From Flavobacterium caeni (GTDB lineage Bacteria > Bacteroidota > Bacteroidia > Flavobacteriales > Flavobacteriaceae), in NCBI RefSeq assembly GCF_900101895.1, contig NZ_FMVF01000003.1, forward strand, positions 1-64,000: a DNA stretch of 64,000 nt, read 5' to 3'. This document shows positions 32,589 through 41,381 of the stretch, piece by piece (the first letter of the stretch is position 1; each line of letters starts with the position of its first letter). The position numbers and the translations under genes are program-made. Under the pieces are notes generated by a model. The model ran no database searches. It worked only from the letters and a program-made list of their open reading frames with translations, and was not told the origin of the DNA.

Positions 32589-33533
32589 TGCCTTGTTTTT
32601 GGCCAGCGGGCTGATAATCTCGACATTCTGGAACGCGATGGCGCCCCTGACCACGCCCGTGATCGTTTGGCGCAATGCATCGATGATGTGGATCTTGAGT
32701 TCGGTTTTCGGGAAAATGAGGCTCACTTCGCGCGCAGGTTTGGGCTCGGCAAAATGGCGCAGCTTGGCGCGGTCTTTTTCCTTGAGTTCGAGCGTATGCA
32801 AATAGGGGAGCAGCGTTGTGCCGAGCCCTTCGTCGGCCAATTTGATCAAAGTCTCGAAACTCCCGCTCTCGATACGGAACGCATTGGCATCGGACTTTCC
32901 GGCCGTACGGCAAAGGTTCAGGATGCCGTCCCTGAAACAATGCCCGTCCTGGAGCAAAAGGATTTCGTCTACATTGAGGTCGGCCACGGCGATTTCAGTC
33001 TTGCCAAAACTGGCATGGCCTTCGGGAATGTACGCCACAAACGGTTCGTAATAAAGCACTACTTCCTTGATTTTTTCTTCGAGCAACGGCGTCGCGGCAA
33101 TCGCGGCATCGAGGTGTCCGTTCTTGAGCCGCGTGATGATTTCGTCGGTGTTGAGTTCTTCGATGATGAGCTTGACCTTCGGATATTTTTTGATGAAATT
33201 GTTCAAAAACATCGGCAACAATGTAGGCATGACCGTTGGGATGATGCCGAGCTTGAATTCGCCGCCTATGTAGCCTTTTTGCTGTTCGACGATGTCCTTG
33301 ATGCGGTCGGCTTCGTTGACAATGTTCTTGGCCTGGTTGACTATTTTTTGGCCGATGTCGGTGAGTTGGATTGGTTTTTTGCTGCGGTCGAAAATCAACA
33401 CGTTGAGTTCGTCTTCGATCTTTTGGATTTGCATGCTCAGCGTGGGCTGCGTGACAAAGCATTTTTCTGCGGCCAGCGTAAAATTTTTGTGTTCGGCCAC
33501 GGCCAGGACGTATTGCAATTGGGTGATGGTCAT
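32586..33533 (-). CDS. oxyR: OxyR, hydrogen-peroxide-responsive LysR regulator
   Basis: A 315-residue LysR-type regulator. The N-terminal HTH is QLQYVLAVAEHKNFTLAAEK. In the C-terminal effector domain, Cys199 and Cys208 (GHCFRDGILNLCRTAG) match the peroxide-sensing pair of E. coli OxyR in both position and spacing, so a disulfide switch is expected. It is divergent from dps across 105 bases, and control of dps is the natural reading. Confidence 0.93.
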   Translation of the reverse strand: MTITQLQYVLAVAEHKNFTLAAEKCFVTQPTLSMQIQKIEDELNVLIFDRSKKPIQLTDIGQKIVNQAKNIVNEADRIKDIVEQQKGYIGGEFKLGIIPTVMPTLLPMFLNNFIKKYPKVKLIIEELNTDEIITRLKNGHLDAAIAATPLLEEKIKEVVLYYEPFVAYIPEGHASFGKTEIAVADLNVDEILLLQDGHCFRDGILNLCRTAGKSDANAFRIESGSFETLIKLADEGLGTTLLPYLHTLELKEKDRAKLRHFAEPKPAREVSLIFPKTELKIHIIDALRQTITGVVRGAIAFQNVEIISPLAKNKA

Positions 33534-33638
33534 TATAGGTAGTTTTTGTGTAAAATTAGTAAATCTATAAGTTTTTGCTATGGTAATTCGGTCAAAAATT
33601 CGTAATTTTAAGATGATTAAAACACATAAACCAACACC

Positions 33639-34118
33639 ATGAAAACCAATATTTTAGGGCTTCCGGTCAAAGAATCGGAGGCCATCGTAGCCCAACTCAA
33701 CACACTTTTGTCAAATTTCCAGGTCTATTATCAAAACCTGCGTGGCATCCATTGGAACATCCGTGGCAAGCGCTTTTTTGAATTGCACGTCAAGTTCGAG
33801 GAATTGTACAACGATGCGCAACTCAAGATCGATCTCATCGCCGAACGTATCCTGACCATCGGTGGCAAGCCGCTCCACACCTTCGAAGACTATCTGGAAC
33901 ACAACCAGATCAAGATCGGCAAAAACATCTCGAAAGACGAGCAGGCCGTACGACTCATTGTCGAGTCGCTGACCGCGCTGTTGCCTATAGAGCGTCAGAT
34001 TTTGGCCGATTCGGGCGCCATCGACGACGAAGGTACCAATTCGATGGTAGGCGACTTTATCGCCGAACAAGAAAAAACCATTTGGATGATGAACGCTTGG
34101 CTCGAAGAGTCGCTGTAA
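33639..34118 (+). CDS. dps: Dps ferritin-like DNA-protection protein
   Basis: A 159-residue mini-ferritin. The inter-subunit ferroxidase ligands are His38, His50, Asp65 and Glu69, with the same spacing (12, 15, 4) as in Listeria Dps. It oxidises iron with peroxide and stores it in a dodecamer, protecting DNA. No long N-terminal lysine tail is present, so DNA binding would need another surface. It is divergent from oxyR, which likely induces it. Confidence 0.94.
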   Translation: MKTNILGLPVKESEAIVAQLNTLLSNFQVYYQNLRGIHWNIRGKRFFELHVKFEELYNDAQLKIDLIAERILTIGGKPLHTFEDYLEHNQIKIGKNISKDEQAVRLIVESLTALLPIERQILADSGAIDDEGTNSMVGDFIAEQEKTIWMMNAWLEESL

Positions 34119-34198
34119 GCATCGGCCCGGGTGTTAATTTTTGTATAAATTTCCGCAAGCGCTTTTGAAATGTAGGGTTAACGCTTATTTTTGTGACA

Positions 34199-34477
34199 AT
34201 GAAATTTGTCGCCAAGATATTACTGTTCGTTTTCGTTGCCTTTCTCGCGACGCCCACCGTGGTGAGCATGATCGAGAAAAGTTGCGATACGTCTATTTTC
34301 TACAGCATGTCTGAAGAAGAATTGACGCACAAAGACGTCAAGGCCGAACTCAAGATCGCGAGCTTCGAATTCATTAACCTTGCAGGCCTTTCTTCGGGCC
34401 TTATCCATTCTGAAAACCTATCGAAACACGACAATGTTTCGGGTAGGATCCTGATACCGCCTCCCGAACAAGTTTAG
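34199..34477 (+). CDS. Small secreted or membrane-anchored protein of unknown function
   Basis: A 92-residue protein with an N-terminal hydrophobic stretch (MKFVAKILLFVFVAFLATPTVVSMI) and a soluble tail. A start two codons upstream (34193) is possible. It lies about 73 bases before the SulP gene in the same direction. I do not recognise a domain, and a link to the bicarbonate module is positional only. Confidence 0.6.
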   Translation: MKFVAKILLFVFVAFLATPTVVSMIEKSCDTSIFYSMSEEELTHKDVKAELKIASFEFINLAGLSSGLIHSENLSKHDNVSGRILIPPPEQV

Positions 34478-34549
34478 TACATTGTGGCCTTTTTTCAAGG
34501 CCTGATGCCGCTTGCGGCACACATTCGTATTCAACTTTAGTAAGGTATC

Positions 34550-36187
34550 ATGACAAAAAAAATCAATCTTTTTGCCAACCTCAAAACCGATTTTGCTTCG
34601 GGCTTGGTGGTTTTCTTGGTGGCGTTGCCGTTGTGTTTAGGTATTGCGATGGCTTCGGGCGCACCATTATTTTCGGGAATTATTACAGGTATCGTTGGCG
34701 GTATCGTCGTAGGCTATCTCAGTACTTCGCATCTTAGCGTGTCGGGGCCTGCTGCCGGTTTGACGGCGATTATGCTCACAGGACTCACCGACTTGGGCGC
34801 GTTCGAAGCGGTGTTGACCGCCGGTTTGATCGCAGGCGCCATACAGTTGGCGTTGGGGTTCTTGAAGGCGGGCAGTATCTCGAATTATTTCCCAACCAAT
34901 GTGATAGAGGGGATGCTGGCCGGTATCGGGATCATCATCATCTTAAAGCAATTGCCGCATGCCGTGGGCTATGACGCCGATTTCGAAGGCGACCAAGCCT
35001 TTATGCAACAGGACGGCGGTAACTCACTTTCTACGCTGCTTAGCGCGTTCGATTACGTGCAAATGGGGTCGATCGTGGTGACGTTGGTGTCGCTTGCCAT
35101 CCTGATTTCGTGGGACCGAGTCCCTGCGCTCAAAAAACTTAAGCTTGTACCGGGGGCGCTTGTCGCCGTAATCTTGGGTGTTGTGCTCAACGAAGTTTTT
35201 ATATCGAGCGGTTCGTCGCTGGCCATTGGGCAACAACATTTGGTGAACCTACCTGTCCCGAAAAGCTTTGACGAGTTCACGGCCATTCTTGCCGCACCGG
35301 ATTTGTCGGCCATCTACAACAGCAAGGTTTGGGTGTTGGGCGCAACGATCGCCATTGTGGCATCGATTGAGACGCTTTTGTGTATCGAGGCCGCCGACCG
35401 CATGGACGCGCAAAAACGCTATACGAATACCAATGTAGAACTCAAGGCGCAAGGCATCGGTAACATTGTGGCCAGTTTGCTGGGCGGATTGCCGATGACT
35501 TCGGTGGTCGTACGGACGTCGGCCAACAACAATGCCGGCGCAAAATCGAAGATGTCGACCATCATCCACGGTGCATTGTTGGCGCTTTGTGCGATCACGA
35601 TACCGGTTTTACTCAATAAAATTCCGCTTGCGACGTTGGCAGCCGTATTGTTGATGGTGGGTTACAAACTGGCCAAGCCATCTACCGTCAAACATTTTTG
35701 GGAAAAAGGAAAATACCAGTTTATTCCGTTCATCGCGACGGTGATTGGCGTGGTATTCACCGATTTGCTCAAAGGCGTGGCATTGGGTATCGCAATCAGC
35801 ATCATCTTTGTCTTGAAGGGCAACCTCAAACGTGCCTACAATTTCCGCAGGGAACAGTACGCCGATGGCGATGTCATCCACATCGACTTGGCGCAAGAGG
35901 TATCGTTTCTGAACAAAGCCGCGATCAAGAACACGCTCAACGATTTGCCCGAGAATTCGAAAGTGATCATCAACGCAAGCGATACGGTGTACATTGCGCA
36001 CGACATCCTGGATTTGATCCGCGAGTTCAAGGCCACACGCGCCAAGGAAGAGAACATCAAACTCAAACTCAAAGGGTTCAAGAAAGCCTACGAACTCGAG
36101 AATACCGAAGATCCGCTCAACAAGGTAACGTTTGAGCACACCGACGGTCAAAAGAAGCCCAAGAAAGTGGGCGAAATCACTGAATAA
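34550..36187 (+). CDS. SulP-family anion transporter (probable bicarbonate uptake)
   Basis: A 545-residue SulP/SLC26 transporter with about 11 hydrophobic segments (residues 15-410). The motif GPAAGLTAIMLTG belongs to the core. A C-terminal STAS domain (about 440-540) contains the VIINASDTVYIAHDILDLI strand-helix. SulP proteins carry sulfate, chloride or bicarbonate. Two beta-carbonic anhydrase genes lie directly downstream (16 bases to the first), which favours bicarbonate. The last residues are unusually lysine/glutamate rich. Confidence 0.9.
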   Translation: MTKKINLFANLKTDFASGLVVFLVALPLCLGIAMASGAPLFSGIITGIVGGIVVGYLSTSHLSVSGPAAGLTAIMLTGLTDLGAFEAVLTAGLIAGAIQLALGFLKAGSISNYFPTNVIEGMLAGIGIIIILKQLPHAVGYDADFEGDQAFMQQDGGNSLSTLLSAFDYVQMGSIVVTLVSLAILISWDRVPALKKLKLVPGALVAVILGVVLNEVFISSGSSLAIGQQHLVNLPVPKSFDEFTAILAAPDLSAIYNSKVWVLGATIAIVASIETLLCIEAADRMDAQKRYTNTNVELKAQGIGNIVASLLGGLPMTSVVVRTSANNNAGAKSKMSTIIHGALLALCAITIPVLLNKIPLATLAAVLLMVGYKLAKPSTVKHFWEKGKYQFIPFIATVIGVVFTDLLKGVALGIAISIIFVLKGNLKRAYNFRREQYADGDVIHIDLAQEVSFLNKAAIKNTLNDLPENSKVIINASDTVYIAHDILDLIREFKATRAKEENIKLKLKGFKKAYELENTEDPLNKVTFEHTDGQKKPKKVGEITE

Positions 36188-36203
36188 ATAGACCATAGCA
36201 TCA

Positions 36204-36887
36204 ATGAAAACACTCAATAAAGAACTACAAGCATCCATTACCCCAAGAACGGCCTTGGAATTGTTGAAGGCCGGAAACAAACGTTTTGTAAGCAACCTTC
36301 AGGAAAACCGCGATTTGCTCAAGCAGGTCAACGACACGCGCGACGGGCAATGGCCTTTTGCGATCATCCTGAGTTGCATCGACAGCCGTACGTCGGCCGA
36401 ATTGATTTTCGACCAAGGACTTGGCGATGTTTTCTCGGCGCGTATTGCGGGGAACATTGTCAACACCGATATTTTGGGCAGCATGGAGTTTGCCTGTAAA
36501 GTGGCGGGTTCCAAACTGATCGTCGTACTCGGACACTCCAAGTGCGGTGCTGTCAAGGGCGCGTGCGATCACGTAGAAATGGGCAACCTGACCGAATTAC
36601 TTTCGAAGATACAACCCGCGGTTTACGAAGAGAAAGCCACCAAGGAGAATCGTTCGGCTTCGAACCCGACGTTTGTCGAGAATGTGTCTGAAATCAATGT
36701 GAAACGCAGCGTGAACAGTGTTATCGAGCGCAGCTTTATCCTTGAGCAGATGATTGAAAATGGCTCGATCGGAATTGTCGGGGCCATGCACAACATCGAA
36801 ACCGGCGAGGTGACGTTTTACGACGACGCGTTGTACATCAACGATGCCGAAAGCGTCGATTTTTCGCTGGCCAAACTCCGACACTAA
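36204..36887 (+). CDS. Beta-carbonic anhydrase 1 (SulP-linked)
   Basis: A 227-residue zinc enzyme interconverting CO2 and bicarbonate. The beta-class motifs are Cys58-x-Asp60-x-Arg62 (CIDSRT) and His111-x-x-Cys114 (GHSKCGAV). The SulP gene ends only 16 bases upstream, so this paralogue is cotranscribed with it and probably supplies or uses its substrate. A terminator follows before the second anhydrase. Confidence 0.93.
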   Translation: MKTLNKELQASITPRTALELLKAGNKRFVSNLQENRDLLKQVNDTRDGQWPFAIILSCIDSRTSAELIFDQGLGDVFSARIAGNIVNTDILGSMEFACKVAGSKLIVVLGHSKCGAVKGACDHVEMGNLTELLSKIQPAVYEEKATKENRSASNPTFVENVSEINVKRSVNSVIERSFILEQMIENGSIGIVGAMHNIETGEVTFYDDALYINDAESVDFSLAKLRH

Positions 36888-36905
36888 GAAACCAATGTCA
36901 AATAC

Positions 36906-36941
36906 AAAACCACCCGTCTTTACAAGGCCGGTGGTTTTTTT
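36906..36941 (+). terminator. Terminator between the two carbonic anhydrase genes
   Basis: A 9-bp stem AAAACCACC/GGTGGTTTT with a longer internal loop, followed by seven T. The second anhydrase likely has its own promoter or is expressed by read-through. Confidence 0.7.
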
Positions 36942-36964
36942 AACGAATCGATTGCCAACTTACC

Positions 36965-37600
36965 ATGAGTGATTTTTACAAAAAAATACTAGACAACAAT
37001 AAAAAATGGGTCGAATCGTCGCTTGAAAAAGACCCCAACTATTTCGCCGAGCTCGCCAAAGGCCAAACCCCGCCTTTGCTGTGGATCGGTTGTTCGGACA
37101 GCCGCGTGCCGGCCAACGAAATCATCGGCGCCAAGCCCGGCGAGGTTTTCGTACACCGCAACATCGCCAATATGGTAGTACATTCCGACATGAACATGCT
37201 CAGCGTGCTCGACTATGCCGTCAATGTGCTCAAGGTCAAACACATGATCGTTTGTGGGCATTATGGCTGTGGTGGCGTCAAGGCGGCCATGGGCAACCAG
37301 TCGATCGGGATCATCGACAACTGGATCCGCCATATTAAGGACGTGTACCGTTTGCACCGTGCCAAACTCGAGGCGATACCCAACGAGAATGATAGGTTTA
37401 ACAAATTCGTCGAGATCAACGTCAAGGAACAGGTGTTGGATTTGGCCAAAACGTCTATCGTGCAAGGCGCGTGGCGTTCAGGACAGGAACTGACATTGCA
37501 CGGATGGGTTTACGGGCTCAATTCGGGATTCGTGACCGATTTAGAGGTCAACCTGAGTTCGAACCAAGATTTGGACGAAATATACCAACTCGCCCTTTAA
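36965..37600 (+). CDS. can: Beta-carbonic anhydrase 2
   Basis: A 211-residue enzyme of the E. coli Can type. Zinc ligands are Cys43 and Asp45 (CSDSR) with Arg47, and His99 and Cys102 (CGHYGCGGV). It is more like the housekeeping beta-carbonic anhydrase than its neighbour, from which it is clearly different in sequence. The two probably have different roles, one tied to transport and one to general CO2/bicarbonate supply. Confidence 0.93.
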   Translation: MSDFYKKILDNNKKWVESSLEKDPNYFAELAKGQTPPLLWIGCSDSRVPANEIIGAKPGEVFVHRNIANMVVHSDMNMLSVLDYAVNVLKVKHMIVCGHYGCGGVKAAMGNQSIGIIDNWIRHIKDVYRLHRAKLEAIPNENDRFNKFVEINVKEQVLDLAKTSIVQGAWRSGQELTLHGWVYGLNSGFVTDLEVNLSSNQDLDEIYQLAL

Positions 37601-37604
37601 CAAG

Positions 37605-37628
37605 AAGCCGCAACACGCGGCTTTTTTT
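37605..37628. terminator. Terminator between the carbonic anhydrase and LETM1-related genes
   Basis: A 7-bp stem AAGCCGC/GCGGCTT with a 5-base loop and a T-run, at convergent gene ends. Confidence 0.75.
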
Positions 37629-38820
37629 ATTCTTCGTCGAGGTTTTCGTTGAACGCCGACGGCAACATTTGCGGGATAAATTTGATCAGGATTGGCAGTA
37701 GCAAACTGCCTCCCGGAATCAGGAATATGGTCAGTGAAGGGATGCTTTTGCAGATGTCTAGCAATTGTTTCTTGATTTTTTTCTTTTCGTCTTTGTCCAG
37801 ATCGCGTTGGGTAGAGTGGGCCAGCAGTACCATCAACTCCTTGCTTTCGGAGATTTCCTTGGCCAACCGTTTCTTGTTGCGCGTGATGAGCGTGATGACC
37901 AGCTGCGTCGTCTGGTCGTAAAAATGCTTGACCGGATTCGAATAGTTGAAATAGGGAATTTCCTTGAGGTACTTGGAGATGAATGCATGCGTATCGGATA
38001 TGCTCTTGGTCACAAAAGCATCGGGTACGTCCATGGTCGCGGCCAGCGTGTGCAAAAAGTAGGCTTCGTCTTTTTCGACCATGCCGTCGCTCCATAAGGC
38101 GAGCCCCGCGATGTCGATCAGGTAATACTTTTCGAGCGGATGCTGGTAGTATTCGAGCTGCAGGGCATCGAGGTTCTGGATGTTGGCTTTCGAGAACTTG
38201 GTGTACCGAACCGAGGCCTCGAACAACTTGACAAGCAGTTTGTCGTGTGGCGATTTGTTGGTTTTGGTTTGCAGCGCGAGGGTCACGACGCTGATGATCG
38301 TCTCTTCGATTTTTTTGAGGTATTTGTCCGATACCTCGCCCTGGGTCAAATACTGCTGGAACGCGAGCACATCTACAAACAGCAAGGCATTGGTCACAAT
38401 GTGCGAGAAGTTCTTACTGATGATGTTGTCGTTGGTGTGCACGCGCTCGTCGATGATTTTTTCGAGGTGGTGCGCCACCGATTGGCCGGGGATCATCTTG
38501 CGGAACAGGCTAAAACCCTGCGGGTTCATTTTGTCGTAAAACGATGCCGCCTTTTCGATAAATTGCTTCGGATGTACGTCCTGCGTGGTCAGCGTATACA
38601 TTTGGTACAACGCGTTGAGCATCGCGACTTTCGAAACTTCGTCGTGCAACCAGCCCTTGGTGTTGATTGTGCGCGGCGTAGAAAAGCTTACGACATGGCC
38701 GTAAATGAAACCCGTCAGGCGAATGTTTTGGTAAAACGAATCGGTATCCGAAATGGCCTCGACGACCTGTTGCTCGAGGAAGAATTTGTCGATCCAGCCA
38801 TTTGCCGAAGGGTTGATCAT
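37627..38820 (-). CDS. LETM1-related protein (TerB-like region and C-terminal hydrophobic segment)
   Basis: A 397-residue protein. The middle (about 225-290) contains DIAGLALWSDGMVEKDEAYFLHTLA, which looks like a TerB-type domain. The C-terminal SIPSLTIFLIPGGSLLLPILIKFIPQMLPSAF is the conserved LETM1-like hydrophobic motif. Proteins with this layout are annotated as LETM1-related biofilm-associated in flavobacteria. It has a single membrane-associated segment near the C terminus. The function of this bacterial family is poorly known. It lies downstream of the sodC lipoprotein gene on the same strand. Confidence 0.8.
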   Translation of the reverse strand: MINPSANGWIDKFFLEQQVVEAISDTDSFYQNIRLTGFIYGHVVSFSTPRTINTKGWLHDEVSKVAMLNALYQMYTLTTQDVHPKQFIEKAASFYDKMNPQGFSLFRKMIPGQSVAHHLEKIIDERVHTNDNIISKNFSHIVTNALLFVDVLAFQQYLTQGEVSDKYLKKIEETIISVVTLALQTKTNKSPHDKLLVKLFEASVRYTKFSKANIQNLDALQLEYYQHPLEKYYLIDIAGLALWSDGMVEKDEAYFLHTLAATMDVPDAFVTKSISDTHAFISKYLKEIPYFNYSNPVKHFYDQTTQLVITLITRNKKRLAKEISESKELMVLLAHSTQRDLDKDEKKKIKKQLLDICKSIPSLTIFLIPGGSLLLPILIKFIPQMLPSAFNENLDEE

Positions 38821-38908
38821 CGTTTCGGTTTTAGCTGCAAAGCTAGCCTTTTTTCGGCACGCGGAATCAATTTGGTGTCAAATCTTGGTTGCGATACCGC
38901 TAAGTCAT

Positions 38909-39445
38909 TTACTTGATGAGGCCGGCGCAGGCGACACGTCCGCCCGCATTTCCGGTAGGTTGGGTCACGTAGTCGTCGGCTTTTTCATGTACGATGAGTC
39001 CCTTGCCCAAAATGTCTTTGCTTGGGTCGCCACAACCGATGCACCATTCCGAGGTGGCCATCGTGATGATGCCGTTGCCGTCTACATCGGCGGGGAAGTT
39101 GCCGATGTCACCCTTGTGGTATTCCTGATCGCCCCATTTGCCGTGTTTCTTGAACGTAGGGTTCCAGTGTCCACCCGTAGACGTGGCGTCGGCCGCCGAG
39201 CAATCAGATTTTTCGTGTATGTGGATGGCGTGTACCCCCGGTGAAAGTCCGCTGATCTTGGCGGTAAAGGTCACCTTGCCGTCTTTTTCGACAAATTCTG
39301 CCGTGCCCGTCACTTTGCTGTCGCTTTTGGGTTCGAGCGTGACGGTCAATTTTTTCTCTGGAGCGGCGGGTTGTTTGTCGGTGCTGGTCTTGCATCCGAG
39401 GAAAAGGGAAGCTGCGATGGCGGTAGAGAAGATGATCTTATTCAT
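38909..39445 (-). CDS. sodC: Copper/zinc superoxide dismutase lipoprotein
   Basis: A 178-residue periplasmic or surface-exposed dismutase. The lipobox gives Cys18 (SLFLGC), which sets the start at 39445 instead of the upstream ATG. Copper ligands are His75, His77, His93 and His153; zinc ligands are His93, His101, His110 and Asp113. A Cys82-Cys172 disulfide is likely. It removes extracytoplasmic superoxide. With Dps and OxyR nearby (32.6-34.1 kb) the region has an oxidative-stress flavour. Confidence 0.93.
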   Translation of the reverse strand: MNKIIFSTAIAASLFLGCKTSTDKQPAAPEKKLTVTLEPKSDSKVTGTAEFVEKDGKVTFTAKISGLSPGVHAIHIHEKSDCSAADATSTGGHWNPTFKKHGKWGDQEYHKGDIGNFPADVDGNGIITMATSEWCIGCGDPSKDILGKGLIVHEKADDYVTQPTGNAGGRVACAGLIK

Positions 39446-39597
39446 GATTGTTTTGTGTAAGGTTTCTTTCAAAGATAGCGATTTGTCCGTCGGCCAGAAC
39501 TTAAAATAACCTTAAAATTGGCGCTACTTGAAATTATGTAACGACTCGCGCACAATTGTATAAGCGCGACGGATTAACTTTATGGGAAAATGTGACC

Positions 39598-40800
39598 ATG
39601 AATCTCAAGACAGGATTTCCGTTTTGGCTCATCAAAGATGGACTGCCGTTCCAGTATCCGAAGCTAGACCGCGACGTTGATACCGAGGTCATTGTCCTTG
39701 GCGCGGGGATTACGGGCGCTTTGGTTCGGCATTACCTTGTGGAAGCGGGCATCCCATGTGTTGCTGTAGACGCGCGCACGATCGGCCTTGGAAGTACATG
39801 CGCCAGTACGTCGTTGCTGCAGTATGAGATCGACACGCCGTTGTCGAAACTGATAGATTTGGTCGGTAAAGACCACGCCGAGCGTGCCTATCGGCTTTGT
39901 GGAGAAGCGGTACGCGAACTCGGTGTCCTAGCGAATCTACTCGAGATGAAGGAATTCGAATTCAAAAAGAGCCTCTACTACGCGACGTACAAAAAAGACG
40001 TCACATGGCTCAAGGCCGAATTCGAGGCGCGCAAAGCGGCGGGATTTGAGGTACGGTGGCTGTCGGCCGAGGCGGTGCAAGACCAATATGGTTTTCTCGC
40101 GCACGGTGCCATTCTTTCGGAACTCGCGGCGCAAACCAATGCTTACGAAATGACACACCGGCTGCTGCAGTTTCACGGCGATGCTCTTTCACCGGTATAC
40201 GACAGGACGCCGATTACGCAAATCAAACATCAAAAAAGTGGAGTAGCACTGCGCAGCGAGAACGGGTTTGTGCTCAGGGCCAAGAAGCTGGTTTATGCAA
40301 CTGGTTATGAGGTGGTTGAATTCCTCGACAAAGACATCGTGAAATTGTTGTCGACCTATGCCGTAGCGAGCGAGCAGTACGACACGGCAAGGTTCTGGAA
40401 GGACAATGTGTTGATCTGGAACACAGCCAATCCGTATCTGTACCTCCGGACAACAAGCGACCAGCGCGTCATTGTAGGCGGACGCGACGAGATGTTTTAC
40501 AATCCAAAGAAAAGAGATGCTTTGTTGCCCAAGAAAACCCAACAACTTTCCAACGATTGCGGCAGGTTGTTTCCGTCGATCGATTTCAAACCCGAATTCA
40601 GTTGGACGGGTACCTTTGGCTCCACCAAAGACGGGTTGCCGTACATTGGTCCCTACAAAAAGTTTCCCAACAGCTATTTTGCCTTGGGGTTTGGCGGCAA
40701 CGGCATTACGTTTAGCGTTACCGCGGCGCAAATCATACGTGACTTGATCTTGGGAAAAGACAATCCCGATGTTTCGATTTTCTCGTTTGGGCGCCATTGA
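39598..40800 (+). CDS. DAO-family FAD-dependent oxidoreductase
   Basis: A 400-residue flavoprotein. The GxGxxG motif is EVIVLGAGITGALVRHYL near residue 30-47, followed by an FAD-binding fold, a substrate domain and a C-terminal TGTFGSTKDGLPYIGP motif typical of the DAO superfamily. The start MNLKTGFPFW at 39598 is chosen because the upstream codons are not conserved-looking. Substrate is not known; glycine oxidase, sarcosine oxidase or amino-acid dehydrogenase relatives are possible. It is monocistronic. Confidence 0.85.
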   Translation: MNLKTGFPFWLIKDGLPFQYPKLDRDVDTEVIVLGAGITGALVRHYLVEAGIPCVAVDARTIGLGSTCASTSLLQYEIDTPLSKLIDLVGKDHAERAYRLCGEAVRELGVLANLLEMKEFEFKKSLYYATYKKDVTWLKAEFEARKAAGFEVRWLSAEAVQDQYGFLAHGAILSELAAQTNAYEMTHRLLQFHGDALSPVYDRTPITQIKHQKSGVALRSENGFVLRAKKLVYATGYEVVEFLDKDIVKLLSTYAVASEQYDTARFWKDNVLIWNTANPYLYLRTTSDQRVIVGGRDEMFYNPKKRDALLPKKTQQLSNDCGRLFPSIDFKPEFSWTGTFGSTKDGLPYIGPYKKFPNSYFALGFGGNGITFSVTAAQIIRDLILGKDNPDVSIFSFGRH

Positions 40801-40975
40801 GCAGGGTTTCTCATAATTCTATAACATTTCCTCAATATTTTGTAAGGGAACCGCTGGCCTAAATCGACAACTTTGCTAAACCAATGATTCGAAAACAGTT
40901 GCTATGAAAAGGACATTTGATGTCTGGCTGCGGGTCATGGAAGTCAAAATTTAAAACAAACCAAAAATTAAAACC

Positions 40976-41134
40976 ATGGGAAATTTGTTATACACCATAG
41001 CCGTCATCCTGGTCGTCATTTGGGCCATCGGATTTTTGGGAGGTTATGCCGCAGGTAACCTGATTCATATCCTACTCGTGATTGCGATCATCGCAGTAAT
41101 ACTCAGAATCATCCAGGGCCGAAGGCCGCTGTGA
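40976..41134 (+). CDS. Lmo0937-like small membrane protein
   Basis: A 52-residue protein (MGNLLYTIAVILVVIWAIGF, then a glycine-rich turn and LLVIAIIAVILRII) with two short hydrophobic helices. It matches the Lmo0937/DUF5670 type of mini membrane protein, often stress-induced. It is too short for a standard ORF cutoff but has a clear start and stop. It lies about 175 bases after the FAD oxidoreductase; that gap holds no other gene, only AT-rich leader. Confidence 0.8.
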   Translation: MGNLLYTIAVILVVIWAIGFLGGYAAGNLIHILLVIAIIAVILRIIQGRRPL

Positions 41135-41237
41135 TTTTATGATAATGTTTGTTTGGTTCGCAATATCAACACTTATTCGTCGACTGTCAAATATGGGGTT
41201 ATAATTGTTAAAGTCACGATAAAAGATATTGCAAAAG

Positions 41238-41269
41238 ACGGCCGCTACTCGAACAGGCGGCCGTTTTTA
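41238..41269 (+). terminator. Terminator of the Lmo0937-like gene
   Basis: An 8-bp stem ACGGCCGC/GCGGCCGT with an 11-base loop, followed by a T-run. Confidence 0.75.
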
Positions 41270-41277
41270 ATTTTATT

Positions 41278-41351
41278 GAGCTTGTTTTTCGGTTTTTTAT
41301 TGGCTGTGAAATGGTCTTTTCGCAGCCAATAAAAAACCGAAAAACAAGCTC
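41278..41351. repeat. Perfect 29-bp inverted repeat with 16-base loop
   Basis: The arms are 41278-41306 and 41323-41351, exactly complementary over 29 bp (left arm starts GAGCTTGTTTTTCGG). The loop 41307-41322 reads TGAAATGGTCTTTTCG, and its ends can extend the stem with one mismatch. It lies just after the plus-strand terminator and before the convergent 41382-41906 gene. It has poly-T and poly-A tracts inside the arms rather than a typical terminal T-run. It may act as a strong bidirectional terminator or RNA-processing barrier. Confidence 0.95.
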
Positions 41352-41381
41352 ATTTCTTTGCAGTTGAAATTGTCGGTAACA

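Noticed and set aside
40904..40953. 16-codon leader ORF before the Lmo0937-like gene
   Set aside because: No regulatory hairpins or codon pattern support a leader peptide.
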